Below the pieces are notes generated by a model that saw nothing but the letters and a program-made list of their open reading frames with translations, ran no database searches and was not told where the DNA came from. A DNA stretch of 64,000 nt from Aplysia californica (lineage: Eukaryota; Mollusca; Gastropoda; Aplysiida; Aplysiidae). Positions 47,864 to 59,489 of this stretch are shown piece by piece. The stretch's first letter is position 1, and the number at the start of each line of letters is the position of its first letter. The translations under genes and the position numbers were made by a program. The stretch is taken from positions 190,201-254,200 of the forward strand of contig NW_004797316.1 of assembly GCF_000002075.1 (NCBI RefSeq), given 5' to 3'.

Positions 47864-50800
47864 TCTCTCTCTCTCTCTCTCTACTGGCGCTGTGGCTTCA
47901 TAAACGGTCAGCAATGCCGACAGCACGCAGGAACTCAACACTCGCCCGGGGGTCCTTAAAAAGTGCTGAAAGTGGGTTACTGAAATTCCCAGCAGACGGG
48001 TTCTAGCACGATAGTTGGCGGGACATCTCAGGAACACATGGTCCATAGTTTCGTCCTCCTCCTTGCAGGCTCGACAGGATGGATCTGGGTTGTCTGCTGG
48101 CGCAATTTTGTGGAGATATGATCTCAGCTTGGGCGATTTTCCACCAGTTCTCATTTGGGAGAGAAGCCGGCAGTCCTGTCGTCTGAGCGAGGCCTCAAGC
48201 TGGTATGACGGCGGCTGGGCAAACGGCAGTTTGGGTTTCGCCTCTCTTTTCCACTTTGCGTGGGTCGATCGGTGGATGACGGCTTTAGCTGTCGAGAAAT
48301 CGATTGGCGTGTCAATCTGGGTAAGCGCTGTTGCTTCTTTGGCGATGCTGTCAATTTCCTCGTTCCAAGCCAGTCCAGCGTGACCTGGAATCCACTGTAA
48401 GTGGATGAAACATTCAGAGCGTTGACAGAGGGTGTGCAGAGGTTGCCAGATTGAGCAGGCCACCTTTTCCGATTGGTTGGTAGGGCCGTATGAGAGGCGC
48501 ATGACTGCTGATCTAGAATCAGTGTATACATGGATGCGTACACTGTTCAGAAGGCTGCCTACTGTATGTAGTGCCACAAGCATGTCAAGCGCTGTGTCAA
48601 GAGCTACAAGCTCGGCTCTGTAGCTGGAACAATACCGGCCCGCAGGTACACGTTGGTCGAGTTCGGTATCACCGGTCTTGATCAGTATTCCACTTCCTCC
48701 ATACTCAGTACCGTGCTCAGCTGAACCGTCAGTCCAGACTTCTACATCAGGCAGGGGGAGCGAACGAATTGTAGCCTCTGCTGCTGCTTTCCTGACAGCT
48801 GGTTCATTAGTACGCTTGCAGTCGACGACAAGATCGGTGCTAAAAGTCACGTTGTATGATGCAGTCTTCCACGGTTGTGTGGGGGGGTAAAACAACCAGC
48901 TCCTCACATGGGTACGTATCCACTTCAGTTTCGGCTACGAGTTTCTGGGCATGCTTTCTCCAGTTCGACTTGCCTGTCCGCATGGGCACTGATTTTGTTG
49001 CGGAGGCTTTGCGTTGGTTCGTTGCAGGCAGACGCATGGACTTCTCGAACGAGATGGCAGTCAAGGCATCAGCTCTATGCCTTAGTGGTAAAATGTCTGC
49101 TTCGATGAGGAGGCTGTCCACACGAGTATCCTTTGAGTAGCCTGTGATGATTCTTGCTGCTTCATTCTGCTTTCTTTCCAGTTTCTGCAGGTTGGAGGGT
49201 TTGGCAAGAGGCATGTAGGCAGGGGCACAATAGTCGATAGCTGACCGACAAGTAGCATAATATATAGGATTTATGCATTCCCTGGAGGCACCCCAAGTGG
49301 TGCCTGTAAGGGCTTTCAATGGTCGAAGTCTGCTTGACAGTTTTAGCTCAAGGTTTTGGATGTGGGCGTTGGATGGTAGAGTACGATCAAGTGTGACCCC
49401 AAGTAAGGTGGGGTTGGAGTTGAAGGTGATGGGGGAGCCTTTGAGTGAGAGTGCTGGTTTTCGCTTGGCCTCGTGGGTGCTGGTGGTGAAGAGGGTGCAC
49501 TCTGTTTTCTCCGTACTGATCTCCATCTTGTTTTGCTTTGCCCACTGCTCGAGTAAGTTTATGGCTGCTTGGACACTGTTTTCAGCCTGATTTATGTCTT
49601 CGCTGGTGGCGTATATTGTATAGTCATCAGCATAGAGTCCCGTCTTCACGGCTTCAGGCAGGCCTGCTTCAATATCATCGATGAAGACAAGGAATAGTGC
49701 AGGGGACAGGACACTGCCTTGAGGGACTCCCTGCTCGAAACGGCGAAGCCTGCTTGTTGCGTTGCCGTGCTCGACGCAGGCGTATCTGTCTCTGAGGAAC
49801 GAACCTATCCATTGGGTGATGCGGCTGGGAGTAGATTTCTCAATCATCTTCTCCATTAACCTCGTGCGCCATACCTTGTCGAAGGCACGCGAGAAGTCAA
49901 TGAGGGCCAGCACAGTTCGTTTCATTTTGGGACAAGCCTGGAATCCGTCGGAGATATGTTGTGTTAGGCACAGGACTTGGTCTTCAGTAGACCGTAACTT
50001 GCGGAAGCCCGATTGGTTGTTGCTCAGCAAGTTGTTGCTCTCCAGAAAGTACATCAGGCGGTTCTTGACGAGGGTCTCCATCAGCTTAGCTAGGCAGCTG
50101 GTGAGACTGATGGGGCGGTAGGACCCAATCATCCCTGCAGGCTCATTCTTCTTGGGTATTGGTATGATTTTGGCATGTCGCCAGCTGTTTGGGACAATGG
50201 CCATTTCCCATGATAGGTTGAAAAGACGGAGCAGGGCAGAGGTTGCCATGGGTCCGAAGTGTTTGATCATCTCATTGGTTACACCATCAAACCCGGGAGA
50301 TTTGCCGTTTTTCAGCTTTCCTATACAAACTGTCAGTTCAGCCATGGTGAGGAGAAAATCATAGCCTGTGTTCTGGTCAATAGGGAGGAGTTTAAGCTTT
50401 TCATTAAGCTGGTAGTGCCGGTGTTTGTCTGCCTTGTCGAGTTTTAGGCGGCTGACTGAGGCGTATTCACGGCAAAAGGCTTCAGCCTTGCTTCTATCTC
50501 CTTTTAGGGTTTTATTGTTTACTTTGAGTGCACTGCCGGTGGAGGGGGTTTTCTTGCCTGAGATGGCATTTATGACTCGGAAAACTTGTTGAGGGTCAGT
50601 CGAGAGGGACATCTCTTAGGTAAAGTTGCGCCAACAGTCGCGCTTCATCTCGTTTAGGCGGGATGTGGTTCTTTTAGATGCCTCCTGGTAGCTTTCAATG
50701 TCTTTTCGTGTTTTGGTTGCCATGGCTTTTTTCCTTAATTGCACTTTTTCTTCTATTAGTTTGTCCGCTTCTTCATTCCAGAAGGGTTTACGAGCGCCCT

Positions 50801-51668
50801 TAGGGATACTTTGTTTGGCTGCTTTTAAAATGGCCTCAGTTAGGCAGGTGTTTAATTTTGTTGCGTCCGTCATGTTAGGCATGTCATTAGCCAAAGTCTC
50901 TGTTTCCATGAGGGCATTGAACAACGACCAGTCAACCTTCTTGAAGGACCATTTGGCTTTGCTCCTACGGGTGGGGGCAGAGTGTCTACAGAGTTCTGTC
51001 ATCTCTGTCACTTTGTTCAATAGAGTAACCAGGCACACAAATGTCTATATTTGGGCTTAACCATGTCTCTTGAAGACAGATAATGTCTGGGTGGTTGGTG
51101 TCAATGTGCCGAAGGAGCTCAATTTTGGCACTGCGCAGGCCTCTGATATTCCATTGGAGGATGTTTAGGGCTCGATTGTTCTGCTTCTTCATACGGCGGG
51201 TGCGCTCATGGTTCCTGGCATTAGAGTCCGTGCAACGGTTTTTACGGCGCAATTGTTTGACGTGCCGTTGTCGAGTCATGGGTCGGTTTGGGTGGAGTTG
51301 TGGTGGAGACGTGTAGACGGGTTGTGGTGGAGGTGTGTAGACGGGTTGTGGTGGAGGTGTGTAGACGGGTTGTGGTGGAGGTGTGTAGACAGGTTGTGGG
51401 GGAGGTGTGTAGACGGGTTGTGGTGGAGGTGTGTAGACAGGTTGTGGGGGAGGTGTGTAGACGGGTTGTGGGGGAGGTGTGTAGACGGGTTGTGGGGGAG
51501 GTGTGTAGACGGGTTGTGGTGGAGGCGTGTAGACGGGTTGTGGTGGAGGTGTGTAGACGGGTTGTGGTGGAGACGTGTAGATGGGTTGTGTCGCTGCTCA
51601 TAGCGGAGGTTGCACCGCTCTAATCCTACAGGAGGGGCACGTCCATTCTGCGGTAATGCGTCTTCCAC
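47864..51668 (-). mobile_element. LINE retrotransposon (endonuclease remnant, RT, RNase H)
   Basis: Minus strand. The APE endonuclease start is present near 51180-51030 (LNILQWNIRGL, DIICLQETWLS), but most of that domain is deleted near 51010 with a frame change. RT spans about 50610-48880: KSPGFDGVTNEMIK, YRPISLTSCLAKLME, LIDFSRAFDKVW, PQGSVLSPALFLVF and the catalytic LYADDYTIYA near 49630. One stop interrupts the linker at 50613-50615. A shift within a C-run near 48880 separates RT from RNase H (WTDGSAEHG, YRAELVALDTAL, YTDSRSAV, PGHAGLAWNEE). A terminal zinc knuckle CRACKEEDETMDHVFLRC closes the protein. The 3' UTR is practically absent and a GA tract forms the tail. Domain order suggests the I superfamily. 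Three lesions make it inactive, but the 590-codon RT frame is long, so it is fairly young. Confidence 0.92.
51301..51591 (-). repeat. 24-bp minisatellite in the LINE 5' region
   Basis: Twelve units spaced exactly 24 bp (GTAGACGGGTT at 51313, 51337 ... 51577), varying mainly at GTGGTGG/GTGGGGG. All minus frames stay open and read as 8-residue repeats such as NPSTHLHH. It lies just 5' of the endonuclease, in the ORF1 end or 5' UTR. Confidence 0.9.
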
Positions 51669-51670
51669 CT

Positions 51671-51718
51671 GTGGCCTAAATAAGGTAAGGGAGGGGGGGG
51701 TTTAGCTTATTTAGGCCA
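51671..51718. repeat. Hairpin repeat unit right of the LINE
   Basis: One full unit GGCCTAAATAAG...CTTATTTAGGCC directly beyond the LINE 5' end. The LINE is thus enclosed by the same hairpin sequence. Confidence 0.8.
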
Positions 51719-51835
51719 TATGTCTTGTAGCCTCTATGCCTTTAGTATCTCTAACTGTTTGCCAATGAAATTATCTGTGTTCACTTCATGAGACTGGATG
51801 CTATAAGTAATCAGAATTAGTGTTAGTAGAGGTTT

Positions 51836-51990
51836 TACGGCACTCGCAACTGCATAAGGTCATATGAATGCCAGAAGATTAGAGGTGTTACAAGAGAGTA
51901 ACAAACATAAAAAAGAAGAAGGGGAGATACGATAGATGTTTGATAGGAAAGGAGAAGCAAACCACACCAGGGCACCCACCAACCACCCAC
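51836..51990 (-). repeat. Retroposon 3' end with GGCGCTC-type tail (copy 3)
   Basis: ACGGCACTCGCAACTGC then ATAAGGTCATATGAATGCC, then a body matching 17651-17780 in reverse (AGGTGTTACAAGAGAGTAAC, GGGAGATACGATAG, CACCCACCAACCACCC). Confidence 0.7.
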
Positions 51991-52920
51991 TAATCAGAGT
52001 TTTAAAATCCTTTGTAAATTCCTCTTCAGGTTTGCAGATATATATTATTCTACTAGGCCAACTATCATCACTGCCACCAGACACAAAGACAATCAGTGAC
52101 AGAGTGTCACAGAGGAAATCACAAGTCTTCAATTCTAATTTAGAAGGCCGGCTCTATTTCTCTGAACGCTCGGGAAAATAAACTTGAACTCTATATCTCT
52201 GAACGGTTCTTTGTGAACGGAGTGGCGCGCGTGTGTGTGTGTGTGCATGTGTTTTTGTGTGTGTGTGTGTAAGGTGTGAACGTGGGGCGGCGTGGAGTGA
52301 TTATTTTTTTTTGTGATTTAGTTTTTGCTTTAGGGGTGACTAAATGCCGAAGTCAAGCAGTCTTGTTTTCTTGCAGTACCTTTTGTAGGCATTTGCAAAT
52401 GAAGTACAATGTATAGTCCAGGAACGTTGCCCCAACTATGACTGAAGTATCAGAATATTCAGACAACTAAAAATTTCGGTGCTTTTTCGGTAGTTCCCAC
52501 CCCCCTTATTTGAGCCTAGATCTACATCTAGATTTCAAGATCTAGATCTATACGTTAGATCTATACGTTTGATGCGTGGCGAGCTAAGATATCAAACCTA
52601 AAAACTGGACCCCCTGAAACCCCCCACCTTATTCCCCTGAAACCCCCCTACTCTTGGGGCCAAAACCGGTGAATAACAATTGCGGGGTGGGAACTACCGA
52701 AAAAGCGCCAAAATACTAGCTCTAGAAATTGAATTTGATGAAAAAAAAATGCTTCTTCCCAGTCCTCGCATAATGGTAGAATGAAAGATGACGCCGAACT
52801 CTCGCAAATAGCCAATAAAACTCGAGAATGGAAACCGTTCGCAGAAATGGTCACTTCGAATTTAGAATACCAAGGAAAAGTAAAAGAGAAAAAAATCTCT
52901 TGAATTCTTGTTTTCATCAC
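51991..52920. other. Non-coding stretch
   Basis: Holds GT-rich microsatellite sequence (52227-52271) and short AGATCTAG clusters (52515-52565). The pair TCGGTAGTTCCCACCCCC (52486-52505) and GGGGTGGGAACTACCGA (52683-52699) is inverted and may mark a 210-bp MITE. Confidence 0.5.
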
Positions 52921-52922
52921 TA

Positions 52923-54009
52923 CAGTAGTCTCCGCCTAAACGCATGGTGCTCGGGAGGGCTCTTCAGCGTGTTTATACGGAGCATGCGTTTACATGAACC
53001 TTTGCAAAGGGAGGAAGGGACGCAGTCATTTCATTGCCTTGATATTCTAATGACCTCCCTTTCGGGTGAGGGTCAATTTTTGCCGATAATGTGACGACAC
53101 GTGACTGTTTTGTGAAGGATTCCCCGACTGCGGTTATGACTACAAAGGCGTTGAATGGGGGGGGGGGGGGGGGGGGGGGGGGGGGAGAAAGACAGTCTCA
53201 ATGTAAATTAATGTAATGAATGATGCACTATAAAACGTCTTGAACAGCTAAGAGGAAACTGTTGGAGATAGTCATAAATCTAGTCATAGAGACGACAGCG
53301 CGGCCACGTGGCTTTCCAAGCGATCACCCCCTGACCGTAAATTCACGGACGACATCAGAATCATAGATCTCTATATTCAAAAGAAACATTTCTCTTGTGA
53401 TTCGTTGAACGAGCGCAACTGACTAGGCTTACTTGGCTAATCTTAAACCCTACTGAGGCCTATCTAGTGTTTTACGGCATTCACTTTCACGCGTGTTGCG
53501 CATCAGGCCTAGGTTTAACTAAACATTACACGCAGTCACAAAAACACCAGTCAGAAATCTTCTCTCAAAAGATGCATTTCCAGTGACCAATCAAAAAAAA
53601 GTTCAGTCCCCCAACCGCGCCCGCCCCCCTCCCCGACCAGCCCTAGACCGAGAACCAGACCTAGATATAGAAATCTAGACCTATGTGTCTGTAGTCTGTG
53701 GAAAATTGGGTGTGAAAACGTTGTCCATCCCTCTCTTTGTCGTTGTTCCGCGTGAGGGGCACTCTCACCCGGTTTTCTTGGCTTGTCTATGCAAACTGGG
53801 CAGGTTGTAGTGAAAATTTCCCCTTGTCAAGCTTTAACCTGTCGGCGTGTTTCGCGGATCGGAGCGTGCGTTTAGAGGGAGTGACCGTGCGTTTGCACGT
53901 CTAAATTATATAGATCTAGATATAGTACTAAAAAACCGGTCAGATGACGAAAGCGTGCGTTTGAGCGGAGCGTGCTTTTGTATGGCGTGCGTTTAGGCGG
54001 AGACTACTG
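52923..54009. mobile_element. Tigger/pogo-like MITE (CAGTAGTCTCCGCC ends, 1087 bp)
   Basis: TA-CAGTAGTCTCCGCCTAAAC at the left and GTTTAGGCGGAGACTACTG-TA at the right: exact inverted ends of about 20 bp with TA duplication. GCGTGCGTTT words repeat inside both ends. A G run of about 28 lies at 53157-53185. No coding. Confidence 0.85.
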
Positions 54010-54880
54010 TACAACAAACCTAGATCCTAGATTAGATCTAGATCTAGATAATCTAGATCTAGAATCTAAATGATGTGGAAGAGGGTATCTCCTCGCTTGC
54101 ACTGTAGAATTCTGAGCGCTTACTTCTGTCAATGTATTTGCTGCGGCAAGTCAGAGTTCGTCGAGGTTTACAAGATCTCCAGCAGTGCAGTTAGATAAAG
54201 TCTACTCAACACACAGGCTTAGAAACGATTCATTAATAAATATGTCACAATAGTCCCCGAAAACAAATCGTTCCCTTTCCACACTTCTTTGAATAATGAG
54301 GCAAAGTGTTGTTTATTGATCGCAAACCAGCTGACCTCTTTTTCCATGGAGTCAACGTCTACTAATGTTGTTTATTGACAACTGAGTGTGCTCGTCCGGT
54401 CCAGCTGTTGCAAAATAAAATTGCGAGGATAAAAAGTTTCTTGCATCTTCCGGTCTCATGAGTTTTTTCTTGGTTGCTTCCCCTGTATGGCGATTTATCA
54501 AAATTAGCCTATTATTTATTATTTTTTAAAATAAGGACATATTGTTAAAATCAAATTGCTAAAAACAGCTAGAAACATTTTTAAAGGCACACAGAACACA
54601 CAACTTTTCCTCCAATCAACTGTTATCACTATCCCCCCCCCCCCCCGAGTGCATTAGTAAGGTTAGGCTATTGAAAACATTCGTCAATAGCGGATGTTTC
54701 AAATTCAAGGCAGAATATTATCCAACGTTGGCGTTGAGGCAAGACAGTTTGAAAGACAGCATTTGCCTTTAAAATTTTGCACATCAATGTGTGGTCATGC
54801 ACCTGTGATTTTGGGTCTTCCTCTGAATTGCCTATGAACTTAGGGCCATAATTGAGAGAATGCGTCAATTAATTTGATTC
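54010..54880. other. Non-coding stretch
   Basis: Clustered AGATCTAG words at 54020-54068 and a C-run at 54632-54646. No gene recognised. Confidence 0.4.
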
Positions 54881-54882
54881 AT

Positions 54883-54889
54883 AATATAT

Positions 54890-54975
<86 letters not shown>

Positions 54976-55004
54976 TTTTATAAATATTTTTTTTTTTTAA
55001 AAAT

Positions 55005-55034
<30 letters not shown>
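54883..55034. repeat. (ATTT)n / (ATT)n microsatellite with T and G runs
   Basis: ATTT repeats, about 17 ATT repeats, T-rich sequence, then about 20 G. It explains the poly-Asn frame on the minus strand. Confidence 0.95.
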
Positions 55035-55037
<3 letters not shown>

Positions 55038-56780
55038 ATTAGACTACATTGTATATTATAACTGGAGAGGCACTTAAGATTTCCAAGGCGTACAATCATC
55101 TATACATGTCAAAAGAAATATATATTGGTGCAATGTTTCATAACAGTTTGTAGGCCTAGATCTATATCTTTTTGAGATACCTGTAGTTTATAGTGAGGTA
55201 AAAAATTCGTGACGCAACTAGTTTGTCCCCAAACATGCTCTTTAACGGGTGAGATCAGTATCACCCATACTTTGCACAGCAGTTTATATCAGTTTGTCTA
55301 AACTTAATCATATTTTTCCACATAAATTGAGGGTTGATTTAAAAAAAAAAACTTTTCTTCATAAATTTATATAAAATACTGTAAACATCCATCACGCGGA
55401 AAATGGGATTGTTCACAGCACTTAATTATTCATGCCCGACACACGTTTTTGAAAACGCAAATATATTATTGCCTACGTCACAGCTTACCAATGACGTCCA
55501 TAATATTTTGTTAATTTCAAAACTTGTTACAAAGAATAAATTTCATAATGAACACGCGTCATCTTAAAGGTTTTTTTGCTCTAAAAGTTCACAAAACATG
55601 TGTTCAATAAACATAATATTCAATATATAGTCGCGATTAGAAAAAAAAATGACGCAGATCGATCTACTTTCTTTTTAAATATTGCCCCAGCTATAAAACC
55701 GTTTTATTAAGACAAGATCTGCAGAAACCAATCACTTTGATTTTTAATTAGTAGGCCTAGTTATTAAGGAATTTTCTAGAATACAATTCCAGCAGATGTT
55801 TATAAAAACATCGATCTATTAAGACAATTGATACAAACCATTGTGCAAAAGCTGGAGAGTCTATGTTCAATAGTTCAGGAAATATTTCACCATACATGTA
55901 TTTAAGCTGCGCCCCGATTTTTTTTACCTAACTATAGAACGCTACAGGCCTACCCGAGGTAAGAATCCTTAAGAATGAATACTGAAAACTCGCCAAAAAT
56001 AGAGAGTACCTCTGCTTGGCTGAAACGAACACTATTAATTCCGATATTTGCATTTCAGCCTAACATTTATTGCTTCGTTTAGTACATTTATTCACCCTTG
56101 GGCAAATGAAAGTAAGGATAGGATTTCTGAAGTCAGAAGTGAACAAATTTTCCCCAAAAGTTGATTTAAATTCCAGTTGTTGACCTTATAAATCCATACC
56201 TAATTGGTCAGAAAAATAAACAGCTACCATGCTTACTTTAAAATTTAACCTTGTGTACAAGTGTCCACACCTTAAGATGCAGAGAAACACAGGGTTTGAT
56301 ATGAGTGGAAAAAAAAAACCAGACCTAAAAACTTAGAAACCTCCCAAAATAATGAAGCCAATTAACTCCCTTTCTTACCCTCTTAACCTGACTTTAAATT
56401 TTTTAAATTTTTTTAAAAATCAATGTAGCCTTTCGCTTCACAAAAGGTTGGAATGGGAAAGAAAATCAGGAGGTAATTAAAACGGAATACTCGTATAGAG
56501 ACGTACAAAATATGCCACTCTAACTTGTAGCCTACACAGTGGAGAAGACCTTTACTTTATCCTCATCTTTATGGACTATTCCGGATTTGGTCTCAGAATA
56601 GGCTATAATTTGAAGAAGAACTCGGTCATCAGTAAGGGTATCATGGTACCGGTAGGCCTATTAAGTTTCCACAGAAGGACAGTAGTGTCAATAATTTTAG
56701 AGAAGTACACCCAGACAAACCCGTCGGTATGCGGTATGTAGAGGCCTCCCCCTTTCGCAAAACATCCACACAAAAAAAAC
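55035..56780. other. AT-rich non-coding stretch
   Basis: No exon, RNA gene or bounded repeat recognised. Confidence 0.4.
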
Positions 56781-56791
56781 CAACAAAAAAA

Positions 56792-56795
<4 letters not shown>

Positions 56796-56849
<54 letters not shown>

Positions 56850-56867
56850 ACACACACACACACACAA
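56796..56867. repeat. (CA)n microsatellite
   Basis: About 70 bp of CA with one TA interruption, directly beyond the 3' tail of the L2-like LINE. Confidence 0.95.
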
Positions 56868-57035
56868 CACAATGACAATGACAATCTTTATTCATCTCGT
56901 AGGGAGAAATTTGTCTTGGTCGTTAACAATGGCAGTAGACGTTACAAAAGTTAGACTCACGCAAACGCACAACAAGACAGGACATAAGCCAAGTAAATGC
57001 ATATCTCACGTGCTGGGACAACCCGCTCCGAAATA

Positions 57036-57101
<66 letters not shown>

Positions 57102-57156
57102 GTCTCTCTCTCTCTCTGTCTCTCTGTCTCTCTGTCTCTCTGTCTCTGTCTCTCTG

Positions 57157-57211
<55 letters not shown>

Positions 57212-58380
57212 GTTTCATTTGTAGCACTGTGTGTTCAGTAACCTCACTGCAGTTGGTACGAATGGATTTATATATATGTCTATTCCTGCTTTTTTTGAAA
57301 TGTATCGTTTACTGCAGATCGATAGTTGAAATTCCGATGCCAGTGGGTGGCTATGGTCACTAAGCATTATTTCCGCCTTGTCTTGTGCAGATATTCAAAG
57401 TTACTTAGCTCTCTACCAATTGTTCTTGATGCCTTTCTTATCAACTTGTTTATTTTTATGTGTTGCCTTCCCAAATTGCTACCATAGCAAGTGATACCAA
57501 AATTTATCAGTTTCTATTGTGGTGGAGTAGAATATCTGAAGGATGGATAGATTCATATTGAAAGACCTAAGTTTCCTGAGAAAGTACAGCCTCTGATTTA
57601 CTTTTTAAACGATATTGTTTACGTGGTTTTGCCATGCAAATTTGTTGTCGATTGTAAGACCAAGGTATTTGTATGAATCCGTGATTTCAATTGTTTTTTG
57701 TTCAATTACGAGTAGTGGGATTGTTTGTTTTTCTCTTCTAAAATCAAAAATAATTTCCTTTGTTTTTGAGAGGTTCACTTTAAAAAAATTTGAATTGCAC
57801 CATTAAAAAATATACATATTTTTTCGAAATACTCTTTTTCATCAAGGTTTATTAATCCAATTGTAGCGGAGTCATCTGCAAACTTAATTAAGCGTGTTGT
57901 TTTATATATTTTTCTATGATCGTTGGTTTATATTGTATACAAAACTGGTGACAAAACACACCCCCGAGGACGGCCGGTGTTACAAAGAATTGTGTCAGAT
58001 TTTGTGCAGCTTCACATATTATTGTGGTCTGCCTGTCAAAAATTGCAGTACCCATGCTGCGATATGATGACTAACTCTCAGACTCAGAAGTTTTCAATGG
58101 CAATATGCGGTTGAATTGTATTAAATGCTGAGGAAAAATCAACAAAAAGTACCCTCGTATACGTTTTAGATGTTTCAAAGTGTTTCAGTATAGAGTCACA
58201 AAAAACAAGTACAGTATCATCTTCGTTTCTCTCTTGTTTGTATGCAAACTGGAAGGGATCTAGATTTCCATGAACACAACCTAGAATATTTGAGAGGATC
58301 AATTTTTCGAGGCACTTGAAAGCAATGGATGTAAGAGCGACTTGTCTTAAGTCATTTAATTAATATATTTTAGGCTTTTT
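56868..58380 (-). mobile_element. L2/Rex-like LINE, RT 3' half and 3' UTR
   Basis: On the minus strand, 58302-58084 reads LDPFQFAYKQERNEDDTVLV and TRVLFVDFSSAFNTIQPH, typical of CR1/L2/Rex RTs. 57790-57610 reads VNLSKTKEIIFDFRREK and TDSYKYLGLTIDNKFAWQNH, the RT thumb region. Stops and frame changes between them, and loss of the catalytic motif stretch, show a dead copy. The 3' UTR contains the CT tract at 57042-57207, and the minus strand ends AATAAAGATTGTCATTGTC, a short-repeat tail as in this clade. The 5' part is truncated. Confidence 0.8.
57042..57207. repeat. (CT)n tract with TCTCTG interruptions
   Basis: About 165 bp of CT. In the middle third TG replaces TC at fairly regular 8-10-bp spacing, then the pure repeat resumes. 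Confidence 0.95.
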
Positions 58381-59489
58381 TTGGTATTGGTATTACCTCC
58401 GACTTAAAGTAAATACAACACAACACAAACGAAAACAAAAAAGGAAGAAATACAATTCCTCTCCCAACAAAACAACAAAGTACAACCGCTCCTAAAAGAT
58501 TATTGAGATGTAATTATTTTTCAAACTTCAACACGATATAGTTCCTGGTGGCACAGACAAGCGGAGTCATCTCGCTTTTTAAATAGTCTACATTGTGTCA
58601 GAAGTGTAAAGCACAAAGACGTTCAACAAAGACCACTGTAATGCAGTTGGTTAGATCTACACACAGTTTGACCTACGCAAAATCTTGAAATTCAAAATCA
58701 GGGATCCGAATTTGTTTTCATCCTTCCAGGAATATTCCCACTAAATTAAATAAAATAAACAAAGGTTGCAGGAGGATGTGCTTGGTGGTGGTGTTGAGCA
58801 GGGGTACACCTTCAACTTAACCAGAAACATCGCGGTAGACCTTCAACTGAACCGGCACCGATTGATTGGTCACACTCTTCTTAGCAAGCTTACACTCAGT
58901 GCTACAAGGCACGTATTGGAAGTCTCGAGGGGAGAGGATACGTGGAGGGCCAAAGAACACTTTACACCATGATATGAATATGCAGACAAGGAGAATCGAG
59001 CACGTTCCTTAAAAACAGCTGGAGAGACTTTCCCGTAATTGTGATGACTGGGGAGAGCTTGTTGGCGGCGTACGCCCCGCAAGGGTTTCTATGCCGAATG
59101 GAAGTGTAGAAGTAGAAGTGCTGTGTCGAAGAAAAGACTGAAGTCTTCAGCACTTTCATATCAATGTGACTGAAAAATAATATAGGACTTCTTCAACAAG
59201 GGAAGATACATGTGTATATTTCGTACTAAGTGAACGGCTTCTCTTACTTTCTTCACCAGCCTTTCGATGTGTTTGACCATCTGGTTATTAGGATACCACA
59301 TGAAAGCGTTTAAGAGTTGATAAATATAATATAATCTCATAGCTGCATTACTTTTATCTAGAGCTATTAAACGTTTCTTAAAAAGCAATAACACGTTTCT
59401 CAAATGTGCTTTAATCATCCAAATAATATGTTTGTACGGTAGAAGTATTTAATTTCAGTCTCGTACATACACACAATATATTGTAAGGA
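58381..59489. other. Non-coding stretch
   Basis: Holds CAACA-rich sequence (58411-58450). An 85-codon minus frame (59161-59418) is not recognisable. No host gene seen. Confidence 0.4.

Noticed and set aside
48015-50121. Plus-strand frames over the LINE
   Set aside because: Shadows of the minus-strand RT and RNase H reading.
51301-51591. CRISPR-like array
   Set aside because: 24-bp units are contiguous with no unique spacers, in an animal LINE.
57006-57227. Arg-Glu and Leu-Ser frames
   Set aside because: Translation of the CT tract; no protein features.
59161-59418. 85-codon minus-strand frame with hydrophobic and basic stretches
   Set aside because: No recognised motif and no splice context; not supported as a gene.
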